A stretch of 64,000 nt of DNA from assembly GCA_029850585.1 (NCBI GenBank), contig JARCRQ010000072.1, positions 1-64,000 of the forward strand, read 5' to 3'. Numbering within the stretch: position 1 is the first letter of the stretch; each line of letters opens with the position of its first letter. The translations under genes and the position numbers were made by a program. Positions 9,597-19,680 of the stretch are shown one piece after another. The notes beneath the pieces are model-generated. The model made no database searches, was not told where the DNA came from, and worked only from the letters and a program-made list of their open reading frames with translations. This stretch comes from Sideroxydans sp. (GTDB taxonomy: Bacteria; Pseudomonadota; Gammaproteobacteria; Burkholderiales; Gallionellaceae).

Positions 9597-10811
9597 TTAG
9601 GCCTCAATTCTCAAGGGGAAGTAGTGATAAGTGGCTGACCCGACAACGTGACTTGTAATTTCGCTCTCAAAGACATACTGAACATCGTTTTGCAGAATCT
9701 CTTGAAATGCAGCTAATACAGAGTGTTCTGTCTTGTCCGGAAAGGATTCAAATAGCCAACGAAGCGTATCGCCAATAGGTTTGGATTCATGCACCCTGTC
9801 CAAGAGTTCGAATGGGTCTATGTAACGGTTTGCCGACCTGCCGGATATCGATGTTGTAACGAGGGGCTCAGGTGCGGACTGGATGCATTCAGACACACTC
9901 GATAGATAATCTTCCATCGTGCCAGAAGAGATTAGATATTCAGCCCGCCATTTTGAAATGGGCATCTCATCTTGCAGCAACTTCGCTAATGGGCCACATC
10001 CCTCTCTTGCAACTGCATCCAATTGCATACTCACTGCACGGGCAAGGTGGGCATCATGCCGAAGCTGGTTGTACAAGGGGAGTACCTCCTTGAACGCTGC
10101 CGAGAAATGTGAAAGTGCCTCTTTCTCTAGGCGAATCACTGCCGAGTTCAACCTATTGAGCATTTCAGGAATAGTCGGTGCATTAGAAAAAGCTACCTGC
10201 CCCTTTTTGATTACTAGCAGGAGAGCATTCAGGCACTTATCCATTTCGCCGCCTGGATTGATGATTGAGCGCAGCGGCTCGATATGATGCAGGTACATAT
10301 CACTGATGAATTCATAGCGTTCATGCACAGAGCGTTTATCAGTCCGTGCCTTGATTTTCATGACTTCATGAATGACTGCTGCATGACGACTTTCGCTGAT
10401 ATGGCGCACCTCACCTAAGCGATCCTTTACTGCTCTACCGCGTGCGATAACCAAATCAGGAGAGTTGGCTTCGATGGCCTTCTGAAATTCGTTAGTTTGG
10501 TATGCAATGTCTTCAAGTATGGAAATCAAAATCCCTGGAGATGCAAGCCGCTGCCGATTAGACAAATGGCGGAAAAAATCGCCAAAGGCATGTACTAACT
10601 CCCATTCTGATTCAGAACCTGGAGCTTTTTCCAAGATTCCGCACTCCTCAAACAAGGCGAGGATGATCTGCGGAGATCGTTCTTCTTTCGGCACATACTT
10701 CTCAAGCAAATCGCGAAGGTCATTGACCGACACTACAATCTGCTTATCTGCTATGAATTCCAATAGCGGCCAAAATGTCGCCGAAACTGAAAGTGATTTT
10801 GCTGGAGTCAT
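9597..10811 (-). CDS. jetA: Wadjet JetA/MksF-like kleisin subunit
   Basis: 404 aa protein, first gene of the four-gene Mks/Jet-like operon; N-terminal winged-helix pattern. Confidence 0.7.
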   Translation of the reverse strand: MTPAKSLSVSATFWPLLEFIADKQIVVSVNDLRDLLEKYVPKEERSPQIILALFEECGILEKAPGSESEWELVHAFGDFFRHLSNRQRLASPGILISILEDIAYQTNEFQKAIEANSPDLVIARGRAVKDRLGEVRHISESRHAAVIHEVMKIKARTDKRSVHERYEFISDMYLHHIEPLRSIINPGGEMDKCLNALLLVIKKGQVAFSNAPTIPEMLNRLNSAVIRLEKEALSHFSAAFKEVLPLYNQLRHDAHLARAVSMQLDAVAREGCGPLAKLLQDEMPISKWRAEYLISSGTMEDYLSSVSECIQSAPEPLVTTSISGRSANRYIDPFELLDRVHESKPIGDTLRWLFESFPDKTEHSVLAAFQEILQNDVQYVFESEITSHVVGSATYHYFPLRIEA

Positions 10812-10902
10812 TTACTATCTGCTAAAAAATCCAGGTGGCTAGATCCAATTATTCAAAGATACCGAGGCAATGATAATGTGCACTAAGCTCACCAAGTGAG
10901 CC

Positions 10903-11277
10903 TCAAGCCTGAATTTTTTTAACTACCGAATTTGAAAGTTTTACCCAGATTACTGCACCGCTAGGATGTTTATATGGGACTGGCTGTGGTAATCGCTCAA
11001 TGCTCCCCAACACCCAAGCGTAGGTATTTTTGTAGTACGTCGATGTAAGTTCGGAAGATTTACACCCAATACGTTTAGCGTTGTCCTGCATATCCTTGAG
11101 TGTTAGGGGCCCAATTACTTCGACGAGTGCGCAAATTCCAACGACCGTACCCGAGCCAGACTCAATCAGGGCAATAGGGCCTCGAATCTGTGAGCGAGAA
11201 CCACGAAGTTCCCATGTTTTTTTGCCCGCAAAAATGAGTTCCAGAAACTCCCTCTTAATCAATAAAGCACGCACCAC
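10903..11277 (-). CDS. ASCH domain-like protein
   Basis: MVRALLIKREFLELIFAGKKTWELRGSRSQIRGPIALIESGSGTVVGICALVEV matches the ASCH fold pattern. Confidence 0.75.
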   Translation of the reverse strand: MVRALLIKREFLELIFAGKKTWELRGSRSQIRGPIALIESGSGTVVGICALVEVIGPLTLKDMQDNAKRIGCKSSELTSTYYKNTYAWVLGSIERLPQPVPYKHPSGAVIWVKLSNSVVKKIQA

Positions 11278-11301
11278 CTTCTCCCTTGGTATTCAAAAAC
11301 A

Positions 11302-13989
11302 TCAACAACCAAACTGTCCAGCCAACCCATCCACCGTCATATTCACTGCAATCTTGGTATGCGGAATCAGCACATAGCACCAAGGCTTACCACCGTTGGC
11401 TTTAGCGTAATCCGTGGCGTTCTTACACCACTGGATTGCCGCCTCCTTTTTAGCGAGGACAATGGCATCTTCCATTTGGTTACTGGCCTTGGGCTCCAAC
11501 ATGTAAATAGCATCTCTCGTCTCAGCGACGAAATCGGGCTGGTACTCCTGATGATTGGCACCTTGTTTATAGAAAATCTGGAATTGCCCCTTGGCGGGTT
11601 TGAACCACTTCTCGGCATCACGATCAAGAATGACCGCTAAAACACGTTCCGCTTCTGAGTCGAACTTCTGCACCGGGTACAAGCAACGCTTGAAGCCGCC
11701 AAACACATATTTGGCCATATTGCTCTTGTCGCTCGGCGACACTAAATAATCCGCCGTAGGCTCATTCACGGCAAAGGTATAAGCACTGCTCTTGAACTCG
11801 GTAAATCCTTTGCTTACAACCACCTCATACTCAAGCACTTCTTCCCAACTATGTTCCTGCATCTGCGCATAGATGAATCTGGCAATATCGCGCTGATAGC
11901 AGCGCAACACTTTGCGCGCCTCGTCCTCGGACAAATAGCTACAAAAATGCCTAACCGTTTGTCCCGCCAAGTCATACAACAAGTCCGCCTGATCGTCATA
12001 AGAGACATCGTCGTTATCAACCAGGCCGCTGACGATGTAATCCTCCATGCGATTCTCTTCAATGCCGCCATTGCCTAACGTCACCAACTCCCGTTCATTG
12101 GTACGCAGCAGTTGCACCCACAACTCTTCAGACACGGCTGGATATTTCAGCGCATCCAGCTTCAGGGTGAATGACTTGAATCCGGCTTTGACCTCGCCCT
12201 TGGGTACAACCAAAATGCGCGGGATTTCTATCGTCTGTTGCGTCATCAGCGCGACCGTTTTGGCAACAACCGCCGCAAAGTCTGGTTGCTCAGTCACGCC
12301 CTCCAGTTCCATCTGAGTGGGGCGATGCTGCTCCTGCACAGCCTTGACGATGACCGCCTGTATCTCGGGATTTTTCAGATGCGCCAATGTCGGTACGCTC
12401 GCTGGCTGATTCTCCAACTTGCGGATCACCTCGTAGGCGATCTGCGCGACCTTCTGTTCTTCCGGCTTGGTGAAGATAGGCTGCACATCCTGTCCAGCCA
12501 TCTTGGTACTGTCAGTCGCATCAGCTGGCTTCATTCCCAACTGGGTAGCGAGCTGAGTTTGAGAAACAATGGTTGCCGTTTTTTGCATAACATCCTCGTC
12601 ATCCAGCACCACCGTCTTCAAGTGGATGGCGGAATCGGGGCGGTTCGCTTCGTCGATGATTTCCTGGAACCTGTCATGCGCGACGATGTTCAGCCTATCC
12701 ACTGCCGTCACACCAGTTCGCTTGCCATAGGGCAGACGCAAACCACGTCCAATGGATTGTTCGATCAGGATGCGTGCATTCGCGGCGCGCAACGGTACGA
12801 TGGTGTAAAGGTTAGTCACGTCCCAGCCTTCTTTCAGCATGTTGACGTGAATCACGATTTCGGTCGGCTCATCGGTATGCTCCACCTTGAGCAAGCGAGA
12901 AATCATCTCCTCCTCTTCCGCACCACTCCGGCTCGAATCCACCTGTATGACTTTGTCCTGGTAACGTCCCTCGAAAAATTCCTGCGACTGAATCAACGTC
13001 AGCAACTGTCCGGCATGCGTCGTGTCACGCGCAATCACCAGCAGGAACGGTTTCACAATCGCGTTACCGGTTTCGCGAGCGTAAGTCTCCAGCTCCACCT
13101 TCACACTCTCGTGCAGGCGCACGCCGTCTTCCAGCTTCATGCGCTCAATCGCTTCCGGCGACATGCCTGCTGGATTGAAATTTTTGCGCGTTACCACGGC
13201 AGGCTCTTTCACGAAGCCATCTTCCATCGCCTTGCCCAACGGGTAATCGAGAATGACATTCTTGAACGCCAGCGCACCCTTGGTCGATTCGACGAACGGG
13301 GTCGCCGTCAGCTCCAGCCCCAGGATAGGCTTCAGTTCATTGATCGCTTTGATACCGGCACTGGCGCGATAACGATGCGACTCATCCATCAGCAACACCA
13401 AATCAGGCAACCCAGCCAGGTAGTCGAAGTAGCTCTCACCGATATATTCTGACAGCCGCTTGATGCGCGGAGCCTTGCCACCCCGCACCTCGGAATTGAT
13501 CTTGGAGATATTGAAAATATTGATGCGCACCCCGCCGAACAGCGTGCCGCTCGCCGGATCATGCTGGTCATAGTTATCGCCCGTAACGATGACAGGTGCA
13601 TCAATGGCGAATTCCGAAATACCTTTGAACACATATTTCGGATGCGTCCGGTCGCTGAAATCCGCAATCAACTTGTTATAGATGGTCAGGTTGGGGGCAA
13701 GCACGAAGAAATTATTGATGCCATGTGCCAAGTGCAGATAGCTGATGAACGCACCCATCAAGCGCGTCTTACCCACCCCCGTGGCTAAAGCGAAACACAG
13801 CGAAGGAAACTCACGTTCAAAATCTGTTACCGATGGAAATTCGCTACGGATGATTTCCAGAACGGCAGCGATATCAGTGTCTTTTCTAGGCGGGGCAATC
13901 TCAGTGATGCGATCCAAAATCTCTAGCGAGCGACGTTGCGGCGCACGCAAACTCAACCGCCCGGCAATAGCGTTTACATGACGGTTCAT
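11302..13989 (-). CDS. DEAD/DEAH helicase, type III restriction (Res)-like subunit
   Basis: LCFALATGVGKTRLMGAFI, LLMDESHRYRA, LTATPF, QSIGRGLRLPYG; C-terminal nuclease-like FQIFYKQGANHQEYQPDFVAETRDAIYMLEPKAS. Confidence 0.88.
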   Translation of the reverse strand: MNRHVNAIAGRLSLRAPQRRSLEILDRITEIAPPRKDTDIAAVLEIIRSEFPSVTDFEREFPSLCFALATGVGKTRLMGAFISYLHLAHGINNFFVLAPNLTIYNKLIADFSDRTHPKYVFKGISEFAIDAPVIVTGDNYDQHDPASGTLFGGVRINIFNISKINSEVRGGKAPRIKRLSEYIGESYFDYLAGLPDLVLLMDESHRYRASAGIKAINELKPILGLELTATPFVESTKGALAFKNVILDYPLGKAMEDGFVKEPAVVTRKNFNPAGMSPEAIERMKLEDGVRLHESVKVELETYARETGNAIVKPFLLVIARDTTHAGQLLTLIQSQEFFEGRYQDKVIQVDSSRSGAEEEEMISRLLKVEHTDEPTEIVIHVNMLKEGWDVTNLYTIVPLRAANARILIEQSIGRGLRLPYGKRTGVTAVDRLNIVAHDRFQEIIDEANRPDSAIHLKTVVLDDEDVMQKTATIVSQTQLATQLGMKPADATDSTKMAGQDVQPIFTKPEEQKVAQIAYEVIRKLENQPASVPTLAHLKNPEIQAVIVKAVQEQHRPTQMELEGVTEQPDFAAVVAKTVALMTQQTIEIPRILVVPKGEVKAGFKSFTLKLDALKYPAVSEELWVQLLRTNERELVTLGNGGIEENRMEDYIVSGLVDNDDVSYDDQADLLYDLAGQTVRHFCSYLSEDEARKVLRCYQRDIARFIYAQMQEHSWEEVLEYEVVVSKGFTEFKSSAYTFAVNEPTADYLVSPSDKSNMAKYVFGGFKRCLYPVQKFDSEAERVLAVILDRDAEKWFKPAKGQFQIFYKQGANHQEYQPDFVAETRDAIYMLEPKASNQMEDAIVLAKKEAAIQWCKNATDYAKANGGKPWCYVLIPHTKIAVNMTVDGLAGQFGC

Positions 13990-15089
13990 TCAGCTTTTCC
14001 CTTGTTCTTTTTTGTGACACGCTTTACCTGCTCGATAGCCTTAACTTCCTTGGTGATCGCCGCCTCAAAATCCTGCTCTGCGCGGCTAGGTGAGGCCAAT
14101 TGCCGTTGCTGGAAGACACCGAATTCCGCTTCTGCCTTGGCTTGTGCCACATCAGCGGAAATTTTTCCGGCATGCGTCAACACCTCGCGGTCAGACAAGC
14201 GCAAGAAATCGTCCAGCTTGGCTATCCAGGCACTCATCGTCATCTCACGCCGGGACTGCGCCTGCAACTCGGCGAACTCCAGATAAGCGTTCACGACTCG
14301 ATTCAGCGTTCCCAGTTCTTCCTCGTTAAGATAATTCTTCGCCACGCTCACGTCCGCCTTGCGCACTGCTGCCCCCTTGGAAGCACCCGCCCAACTGGTC
14401 AACCCCATATTCGGTGCAGCCGCATCGGCACGCATAGAAATCAACTCCGCAGCCGTATGTCCATGTGCTGCCCAGTGCATCTTGTTTTGCATCGTGGCAA
14501 AGAATCGTTGCGAGGCTTCCGCAGAAGGATCGTAATCAATGCTGGTCGCATAGATGTCCAGCACCTTTTTCCAGAACACCTTCTCTGAAGAGCGGATGTC
14601 GCGGATGCGCGCCAACAACTCATCGAAGTAAGCATCGTCCCCACCGCGTTTGAACCGCTCGTCATCCAGCACAAACCCTTTCACCAGATAACTCTTGAGT
14701 TGCTCCGTCGCCCAACGGCGGAACTGCGTCCCGCGATGCGAACGCACCCGGTAGCCAATCGCCAGCACCATCTCCAGCCTGTAGTGAGAAACCCGGCGTT
14801 CCACATTCCGCGCGGCTTCCGTGGCAACTATTAAGTATTCCTTAACAGTTGCCGCCGGGGTCAATTCCCGTTCGGCAAACACATTGCGGATGTGTTGTGC
14901 AATGGCAGGAACACTCACCTGATACAAATCCGCGAGCTGCTTTTGCGTCATCCATACCGCACCTTCCGACATCCTCAACTGAACGCGGGTCTGAGCATCC
15001 TCGGTCTGGTACAGCAGAAACTCCCCGCTGACTGGAGCGCTGGCTGTAGAGGATGGCGCTAAACGGGAAGGCTTCTTCTTGTCGCTCAT
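13986..15089 (-). CDS. RhuM family virulence/DNA-binding protein
   Basis: VWMTQKQLADLYQVSVPAIAQHIRNVFAERELTPAATVKEYLIVA ... YRLEMVLAIGYRVRSHRGTQFRRWATEQLKSYLVKGF. Confidence 0.88.
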   Translation of the reverse strand: MSDKKKPSRLAPSSTASAPVSGEFLLYQTEDAQTRVQLRMSEGAVWMTQKQLADLYQVSVPAIAQHIRNVFAERELTPAATVKEYLIVATEAARNVERRVSHYRLEMVLAIGYRVRSHRGTQFRRWATEQLKSYLVKGFVLDDERFKRGGDDAYFDELLARIRDIRSSEKVFWKKVLDIYATSIDYDPSAEASQRFFATMQNKMHWAAHGHTAAELISMRADAAAPNMGLTSWAGASKGAAVRKADVSVAKNYLNEEELGTLNRVVNAYLEFAELQAQSRREMTMSAWIAKLDDFLRLSDREVLTHAGKISADVAQAKAEAEFGVFQQRQLASPSRAEQDFEAAITKEVKAIEQVKRVTKKNKGKAE

Positions 15090-16792
15090 GCCTCACCCTC
15101 TTCAAATAGACCGCCCTGCGCCGCATTCACCGCGCGCGTTTTCGCTTTTGTTCCCTCGCCCGCTTGCGGGAGAGGGCTAGGGTGAGGGGCTTGCGGCAAA
15201 TTCTCCACCTGCAACGAATAATCGTCATGCCCCCACTCGCAGCGCGTCAGCACCTGCTTGGGAATCTTCTTCACGGTAAGGTTCGGGTAGTCGCCCCGCC
15301 CACGGAAAGCGGTGCACAACACCAGCAGACTACGCTCCGCCCCCACCTCATCGGAAAGCTGCTGCAACTGCTCGTGATTCAGGTTCGCCGTGGTGACGTA
15401 GATAAAATCCCGCTCGGTGGAATGCCCGTGCATCCAGTAATGTGCATCGCTGGGCGCATAGGTGAAGCCCTCCAGCTTGCACAAGGCTTGCGCCAGCATC
15501 TCCGCGTTGTATTCCTTGTTGATCACCCACTGATTGTGCGCATCCTGCCGCAATAGACTGGGCGCGAGTTTGTAATAACGGAAACCGCCGCCCCCTTGCC
15601 AGTTCACCGCCTCGGAAATGCCGCCCTTATCTTCGCCATCGATCACCTTTTGCAGGCGCGGGATGATGTGCGTGTGGCAATGCTCGCCCAGCTCAATCAT
15701 GATCCAACGGCGACCCATCTTGTGCGCGACCGCACCGGTGGTGCCGGAACCAGCGAAGGAATCGAGGACGAGGTCACCGGGGTTGGTCGAAACACCGAAA
15801 ATGCGCGAAATTAAATCCTCCGGCTTGGGCGTTTCAAATTGTGTAACGTCTCCGAATATAACTTTCTGATGAGCTTTAGTTTGTCGTGTTGTATCTAAGT
15901 CGGCCCAAATAGTTGGCCATGGGCGAGAAGGTGAATCTGGAGCATATTCCCTTGTATAAGGAACCCAGCGGGTGACACCGTTTAATTCGCGCTGCTTCCA
16001 AACCAACTCACCTTTTGCTATAACCTCATCAACACCCTTCTGCCCCATAGCCCATCGAGCTTCTTGCCCATCATCATGGATCGGAAAAACATCAATGCCA
16101 TCTGGCCCTTTGATTGGGAAATACATTGATGGACGATCAGATCGCAGGCTATTTTTTCCATTCTTTTTCAATAGCCGATCACGGTACGGCCTGTCAGACT
16201 CGGCATCAGGCTGACGATAAGCATTAAGAATCGAATCATCTTGCTTCTGCCTGAAGCGAGCACCAGCGGGTACTTTAGAAAAACAGAGTACATACTCGTG
16301 ATCTGGTGACAAAGCACCTTTGTTATCGTTTGGACTATCTACTTTTTTCCAGATAAAGGATGTTACAAAACATGCCCGCCCAAACACCTCGTCGCACAAC
16401 ACCTTCAGGTAATGCGCCTCGTTGTCATCAATCGTGATCCACAGCGAACCATCCTCCGACAGCAACCGCCGGATAATCTCCAGCCGGTCGCGCATCAGCG
16501 ACAGCCAGATTGAATGCTCCACCCCGTCGTCGTAATGCGTGAACGCGCTGCCGGTGTTGTACGGCGGGTCAATAAACACGCACTTCACTTTCCCCGCTAA
16601 CTCCGCCTCTAAAGCCTTCAACGCCAGCAAGTTGTCGCCGAAGATGAGCTGGTTATCGAAGATGTCGCCATCCGTCACCCGATGCTTCGCGTGATAACTC
16701 CTCGCCGCATCTTCCAGCAAAATGCGCGGCTCCAACTTTGGCCGGTTCTCCTTGCCGATCCAGGTTAGTTCAAGTTTCTGTTTCTTGTTCAT
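15086..16792 (-). CDS. site-specific DNA methyltransferase, type III Mod-like
   Basis: FIDPPYNTGSAFTHYDDGVEHSIWLSLMRDRL and DLVLDSFAGSGTTGAVAHKM (beta-class amino-MTase order). Confidence 0.92.
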   Translation of the reverse strand: MNKKQKLELTWIGKENRPKLEPRILLEDAARSYHAKHRVTDGDIFDNQLIFGDNLLALKALEAELAGKVKCVFIDPPYNTGSAFTHYDDGVEHSIWLSLMRDRLEIIRRLLSEDGSLWITIDDNEAHYLKVLCDEVFGRACFVTSFIWKKVDSPNDNKGALSPDHEYVLCFSKVPAGARFRQKQDDSILNAYRQPDAESDRPYRDRLLKKNGKNSLRSDRPSMYFPIKGPDGIDVFPIHDDGQEARWAMGQKGVDEVIAKGELVWKQRELNGVTRWVPYTREYAPDSPSRPWPTIWADLDTTRQTKAHQKVIFGDVTQFETPKPEDLISRIFGVSTNPGDLVLDSFAGSGTTGAVAHKMGRRWIMIELGEHCHTHIIPRLQKVIDGEDKGGISEAVNWQGGGGFRYYKLAPSLLRQDAHNQWVINKEYNAEMLAQALCKLEGFTYAPSDAHYWMHGHSTERDFIYVTTANLNHEQLQQLSDEVGAERSLLVLCTAFRGRGDYPNLTVKKIPKQVLTRCEWGHDDYSLQVENLPQAPHPSPLPQAGEGTKAKTRAVNAAQGGLFEEGEA

Positions 16793-16828
16793 ATGTGTTC
16801 TATATAGTGGCGACTGGGCACAAGCCCA

Positions 16829-17497
16829 TTATTTACCGGTTGATCCACCCGATGTAGCTGTCGGAGCTACTGGCGCAGGTTGTGGGACCTGTTGCATCGT
16901 GGGCACGGGAGCCCCAGATTGAGGGACGGTTTGCATAGCCGGTATATTTGCCCCTCTCCGCTCTACTCCCAAACCGCGAGCAACGTTCTGCATAGTGGGA
17001 ACAATGGCCCCATCATTAGCACGAATTTTCGACATGACATTTCCTTTTCCAAGGTTGATAAATACATAAATACACGTTACCAGTAAGCCAACAACGAGAA
17101 GCACAGCACCTGCGCGATTAAGCAATTCAGTAATTGAAGCATATTCTGGTTGCAAATTAGCGGCCCCCTCATCATGCTCAATATAGTATTTGTGTGCCAA
17201 ATCGAGTTGCTCTGCAATTGCCTTTTGACTTGTAAAAAATGAAAGCAGCGTAGCAACAATTGCAGCCGGAAAGAACACCCACGACAAATACAGCAACCAT
17301 GAGTAATCAGCCGTTTGAATCGGTACAACATCCTTCAAAAACGCCAAGGAAAAACCTAGTGCCGCAGTCGATACTGTCAAAATTGCTCTATCAGCATTCT
17401 CGCTATTTGAAAGCTGACGTTTGAGAAGATCGGCCCGCGTTTCGCCATAAAATTTCAGGCGAAGCTCTTGATCGGTAGATTGTGCTTGGTCAGTCAT
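16829..17497 (-). CDS. membrane protein with TM helices and a proline/VPTMQ-repeat tail
   Basis: Two hydrophobic segments plus C-terminal VPTMQNV...IPAMQTV...VPTMQQV repeats. Confidence 0.6.
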   Translation of the reverse strand: MTDQAQSTDQELRLKFYGETRADLLKRQLSNSENADRAILTVSTAALGFSLAFLKDVVPIQTADYSWLLYLSWVFFPAAIVATLLSFFTSQKAIAEQLDLAHKYYIEHDEGAANLQPEYASITELLNRAGAVLLVVGLLVTCIYVFINLGKGNVMSKIRANDGAIVPTMQNVARGLGVERRGANIPAMQTVPQSGAPVPTMQQVPQPAPVAPTATSGGSTGK

Positions 17498-17532
17498 CTG
17501 CTACTTTTGCATTTTTTGTCTCGGCAAAGCAA

Positions 17533-17745
17533 TTAGGCTCTTGCATACCGATAAGAGCCCTTAATCTGTTGTGCTAGATATTGCCCCTTGGATGGCGCAT
17601 TGCGCATTCCCTCAAAGACGTGCTGTGGCACGTCGAAGTAATCGTATTGACCACCATTCTTAAATTCTACTTTCAGAACATTGCTTGCTTCGTCATAGGC
17701 GAACCTAGCAATATTCGAAGATTCCGGGGTATCTATCCAGTCCAT
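17533..17745 (-). CDS. KTSC domain protein
   Basis: SSNIARFAYDEASNVLKVEFKNGGQYDYFDVPQHVFEGMRNAPSKGQYLAQQIKGSYRY. Confidence 0.85.
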   Translation of the reverse strand: MDWIDTPESSNIARFAYDEASNVLKVEFKNGGQYDYFDVPQHVFEGMRNAPSKGQYLAQQIKGSYRYARA

Positions 17746-17748
17746 TGC

Positions 17749-19680
17749 TTACTCCTTTTTATCATCAGGTTTCGGGGATGCACCAACTGCAGGAGACTTG
17801 TGCTCATAATGCGGCGTCTGCAGTCGCCACTGTCTAACCATCGCAGTATAGTCAGCAGGGTCGCGGCGCTGCCCCCATCCACCCGGCCCCTGAAATCCCT
17901 CATTCAAATTGCCACGTTCAACAACACGAGGATCAACACTGTCAGGACGACGATCAAGAGCCGGAGGTGTAATCAAAGTTCGCACAGGAAGGCTAACCGC
18001 TTCACCAACGATAATCGCCTCGCCAGTTCGAAGAACGGGCAACATCTCAAATATGCCTTTTAAATTATCGGATGCGGCACTAGTTATGTGCCCCCTATCT
18101 GTGTCATTCGTAAGGCGCATCGCGAATATCGTGCCGCACTGTGAAAGTATGGTCGAATCTATTTCGGATGGTCGTTGACTGACGATCATCATGCCGACGC
18201 CATATTTTCGACCTTCCTTGGCAATCCTTCGAACAGCGGTCGCTGCTGATCCGGAGTGCTCCTTAGATAGATAAGCATGTGCCTCTTCAAGAACCAACAG
18301 CAAAGGGCGCTCCCTACCACCCTCTGGCAAATTCCTTGCCCAGAAAATTGCGTCATACAAAACCCGCAATAGCGCACCAATCAACTCGTTAAGTATAGAT
18401 GTTGGTATTCCAGACAGATCAAGAATGGTTATTGGATTTGTACCGCCAACCCATTCTTCAAGCATGCTGTCTAAATCTTTTACTGTTTTGCCATCAATAT
18501 CTGGCAGCCAGCCACCAGGATTAAATATAAAGGCCAGCCTCGGATCGCGCAGCTTTGATGCCAAACTGGCAAGCTGCTGCCTGATTCCAATTGGATCTCT
18601 ACCGTGTTGAACTCTTTCATTTGCGGGGCCAGTGGTTTTCACTGTTCGATATAGTGGCGGTATCACTGACATTGCATCGCCAAGTTGCTGAGGTTGATTA
18701 TCTTCCCCAAGCACATAGGCTGGATCAACTTCGTCAGTTGCCCCACCCGGCCTTGGAATAAGCGTGTGATGCTCCCGCTTGTGAAGTTCGAACCATAATT
18801 TATGCAAACAAAATGGTATAGGTGTATCAACGGTAACCCGTGACTCATCAATCTCATCGCACGGCTGATTAGCAAGTCCCTCTTTCTTGAGCTGCACGAT
18901 GTAATCCGCAACAACTGCCATCGCAGCATCACTCAGCTTGCCGAAAGCAAGCGTAACGAGCTCATCAAAACTCAATGCCCAAAACGGTACAAAAAATTCC
19001 TTTTGTCCTTTGGCCGAATTGGGATCAACTCTGAAAACTACGGCCTTGTCTGATAATGCCTTGGAATACTCTCCGTGAATGTCGAACACGAGAATTCTTG
19101 AGGATGGGTAAAGCGTTAAGTCCGATAGTGCATTCAGCAACCCGGCTACCGTAGTTGATTTCCCTGATCCTGTTGTTCCGACAACAGCAGAATGGCGTGT
19201 AACAAGCTTGTTAATATTGATAAGTGATGGAATTGACTCAGCACTTGCGAGATGTCCCACCGACACATAGTCCTGAGGATCACCTGAGCCATAAATCGCC
19301 TTAAGGTCTGCTTCAGTAACAATGTGGACGCGGTCGTCAATAGTAGGATGTTGAGAAATACCACGGTCAAATCGCCCGCCTCGCTGCCCTTCGCCGACCA
19401 TCTGCACCTTAACCCAACGATTGCCATAGACTTTAAGCTCTTGTTCACTTTCTGGTGCGGCACCTGCCCCGACTTGGGAAACAACGCCATATAAATCAAC
19501 AAATCCTAGAGGGATACGCACAAAGCTACCGACTTGCCCGACTCGGTAACCCTCCCCGTACACAAACCCAAGCCCGGTAACTGTCTCGTCGCTCAACTCA
19601 ACCGTGATGGTTGCGCCGTGAACGTCTTGGACAGTTCCTATGAATGTAGGATCACGTAGCATTTGTTCCCGCCTGCTCAT
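17749..19680 (-). CDS. HerA-like ATPase (DUF87/HAS-barrel)
   Basis: VVGTTGSGKSTTVAGLL, ILVFDIHGEY, LLVLEEAHAYL, VSQRPSEIDSTILSQCGTIFAMRL; preferred start at internal ATG 19680. Confidence 0.92.
   Translation of the reverse strand: MSRREQMLRDPTFIGTVQDVHGATITVELSDETVTGLGFVYGEGYRVGQVGSFVRIPLGFVDLYGVVSQVGAGAAPESEQELKVYGNRWVKVQMVGEGQRGGRFDRGISQHPTIDDRVHIVTEADLKAIYGSGDPQDYVSVGHLASAESIPSLININKLVTRHSAVVGTTGSGKSTTVAGLLNALSDLTLYPSSRILVFDIHGEYSKALSDKAVVFRVDPNSAKGQKEFFVPFWALSFDELVTLAFGKLSDAAMAVVADYIVQLKKEGLANQPCDEIDESRVTVDTPIPFCLHKLWFELHKREHHTLIPRPGGATDEVDPAYVLGEDNQPQQLGDAMSVIPPLYRTVKTTGPANERVQHGRDPIGIRQQLASLASKLRDPRLAFIFNPGGWLPDIDGKTVKDLDSMLEEWVGGTNPITILDLSGIPTSILNELIGALLRVLYDAIFWARNLPEGGRERPLLLVLEEAHAYLSKEHSGSAATAVRRIAKEGRKYGVGMMIVSQRPSEIDSTILSQCGTIFAMRLTNDTDRGHITSAASDNLKGIFEMLPVLRTGEAIIVGEAVSLPVRTLITPPALDRRPDSVDPRVVERGNLNEGFQGPGGWGQRRDPADYTAMVRQWRLQTPHYEHKSPAVGASPKPDDKKE

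Noticed and set aside
12238-13452. 404-aa plus-strand ORF
   Set aside because: Fully antisense to the well-supported Res-like helicase; composition looks like a mirror ORF, with no recognisable domain.
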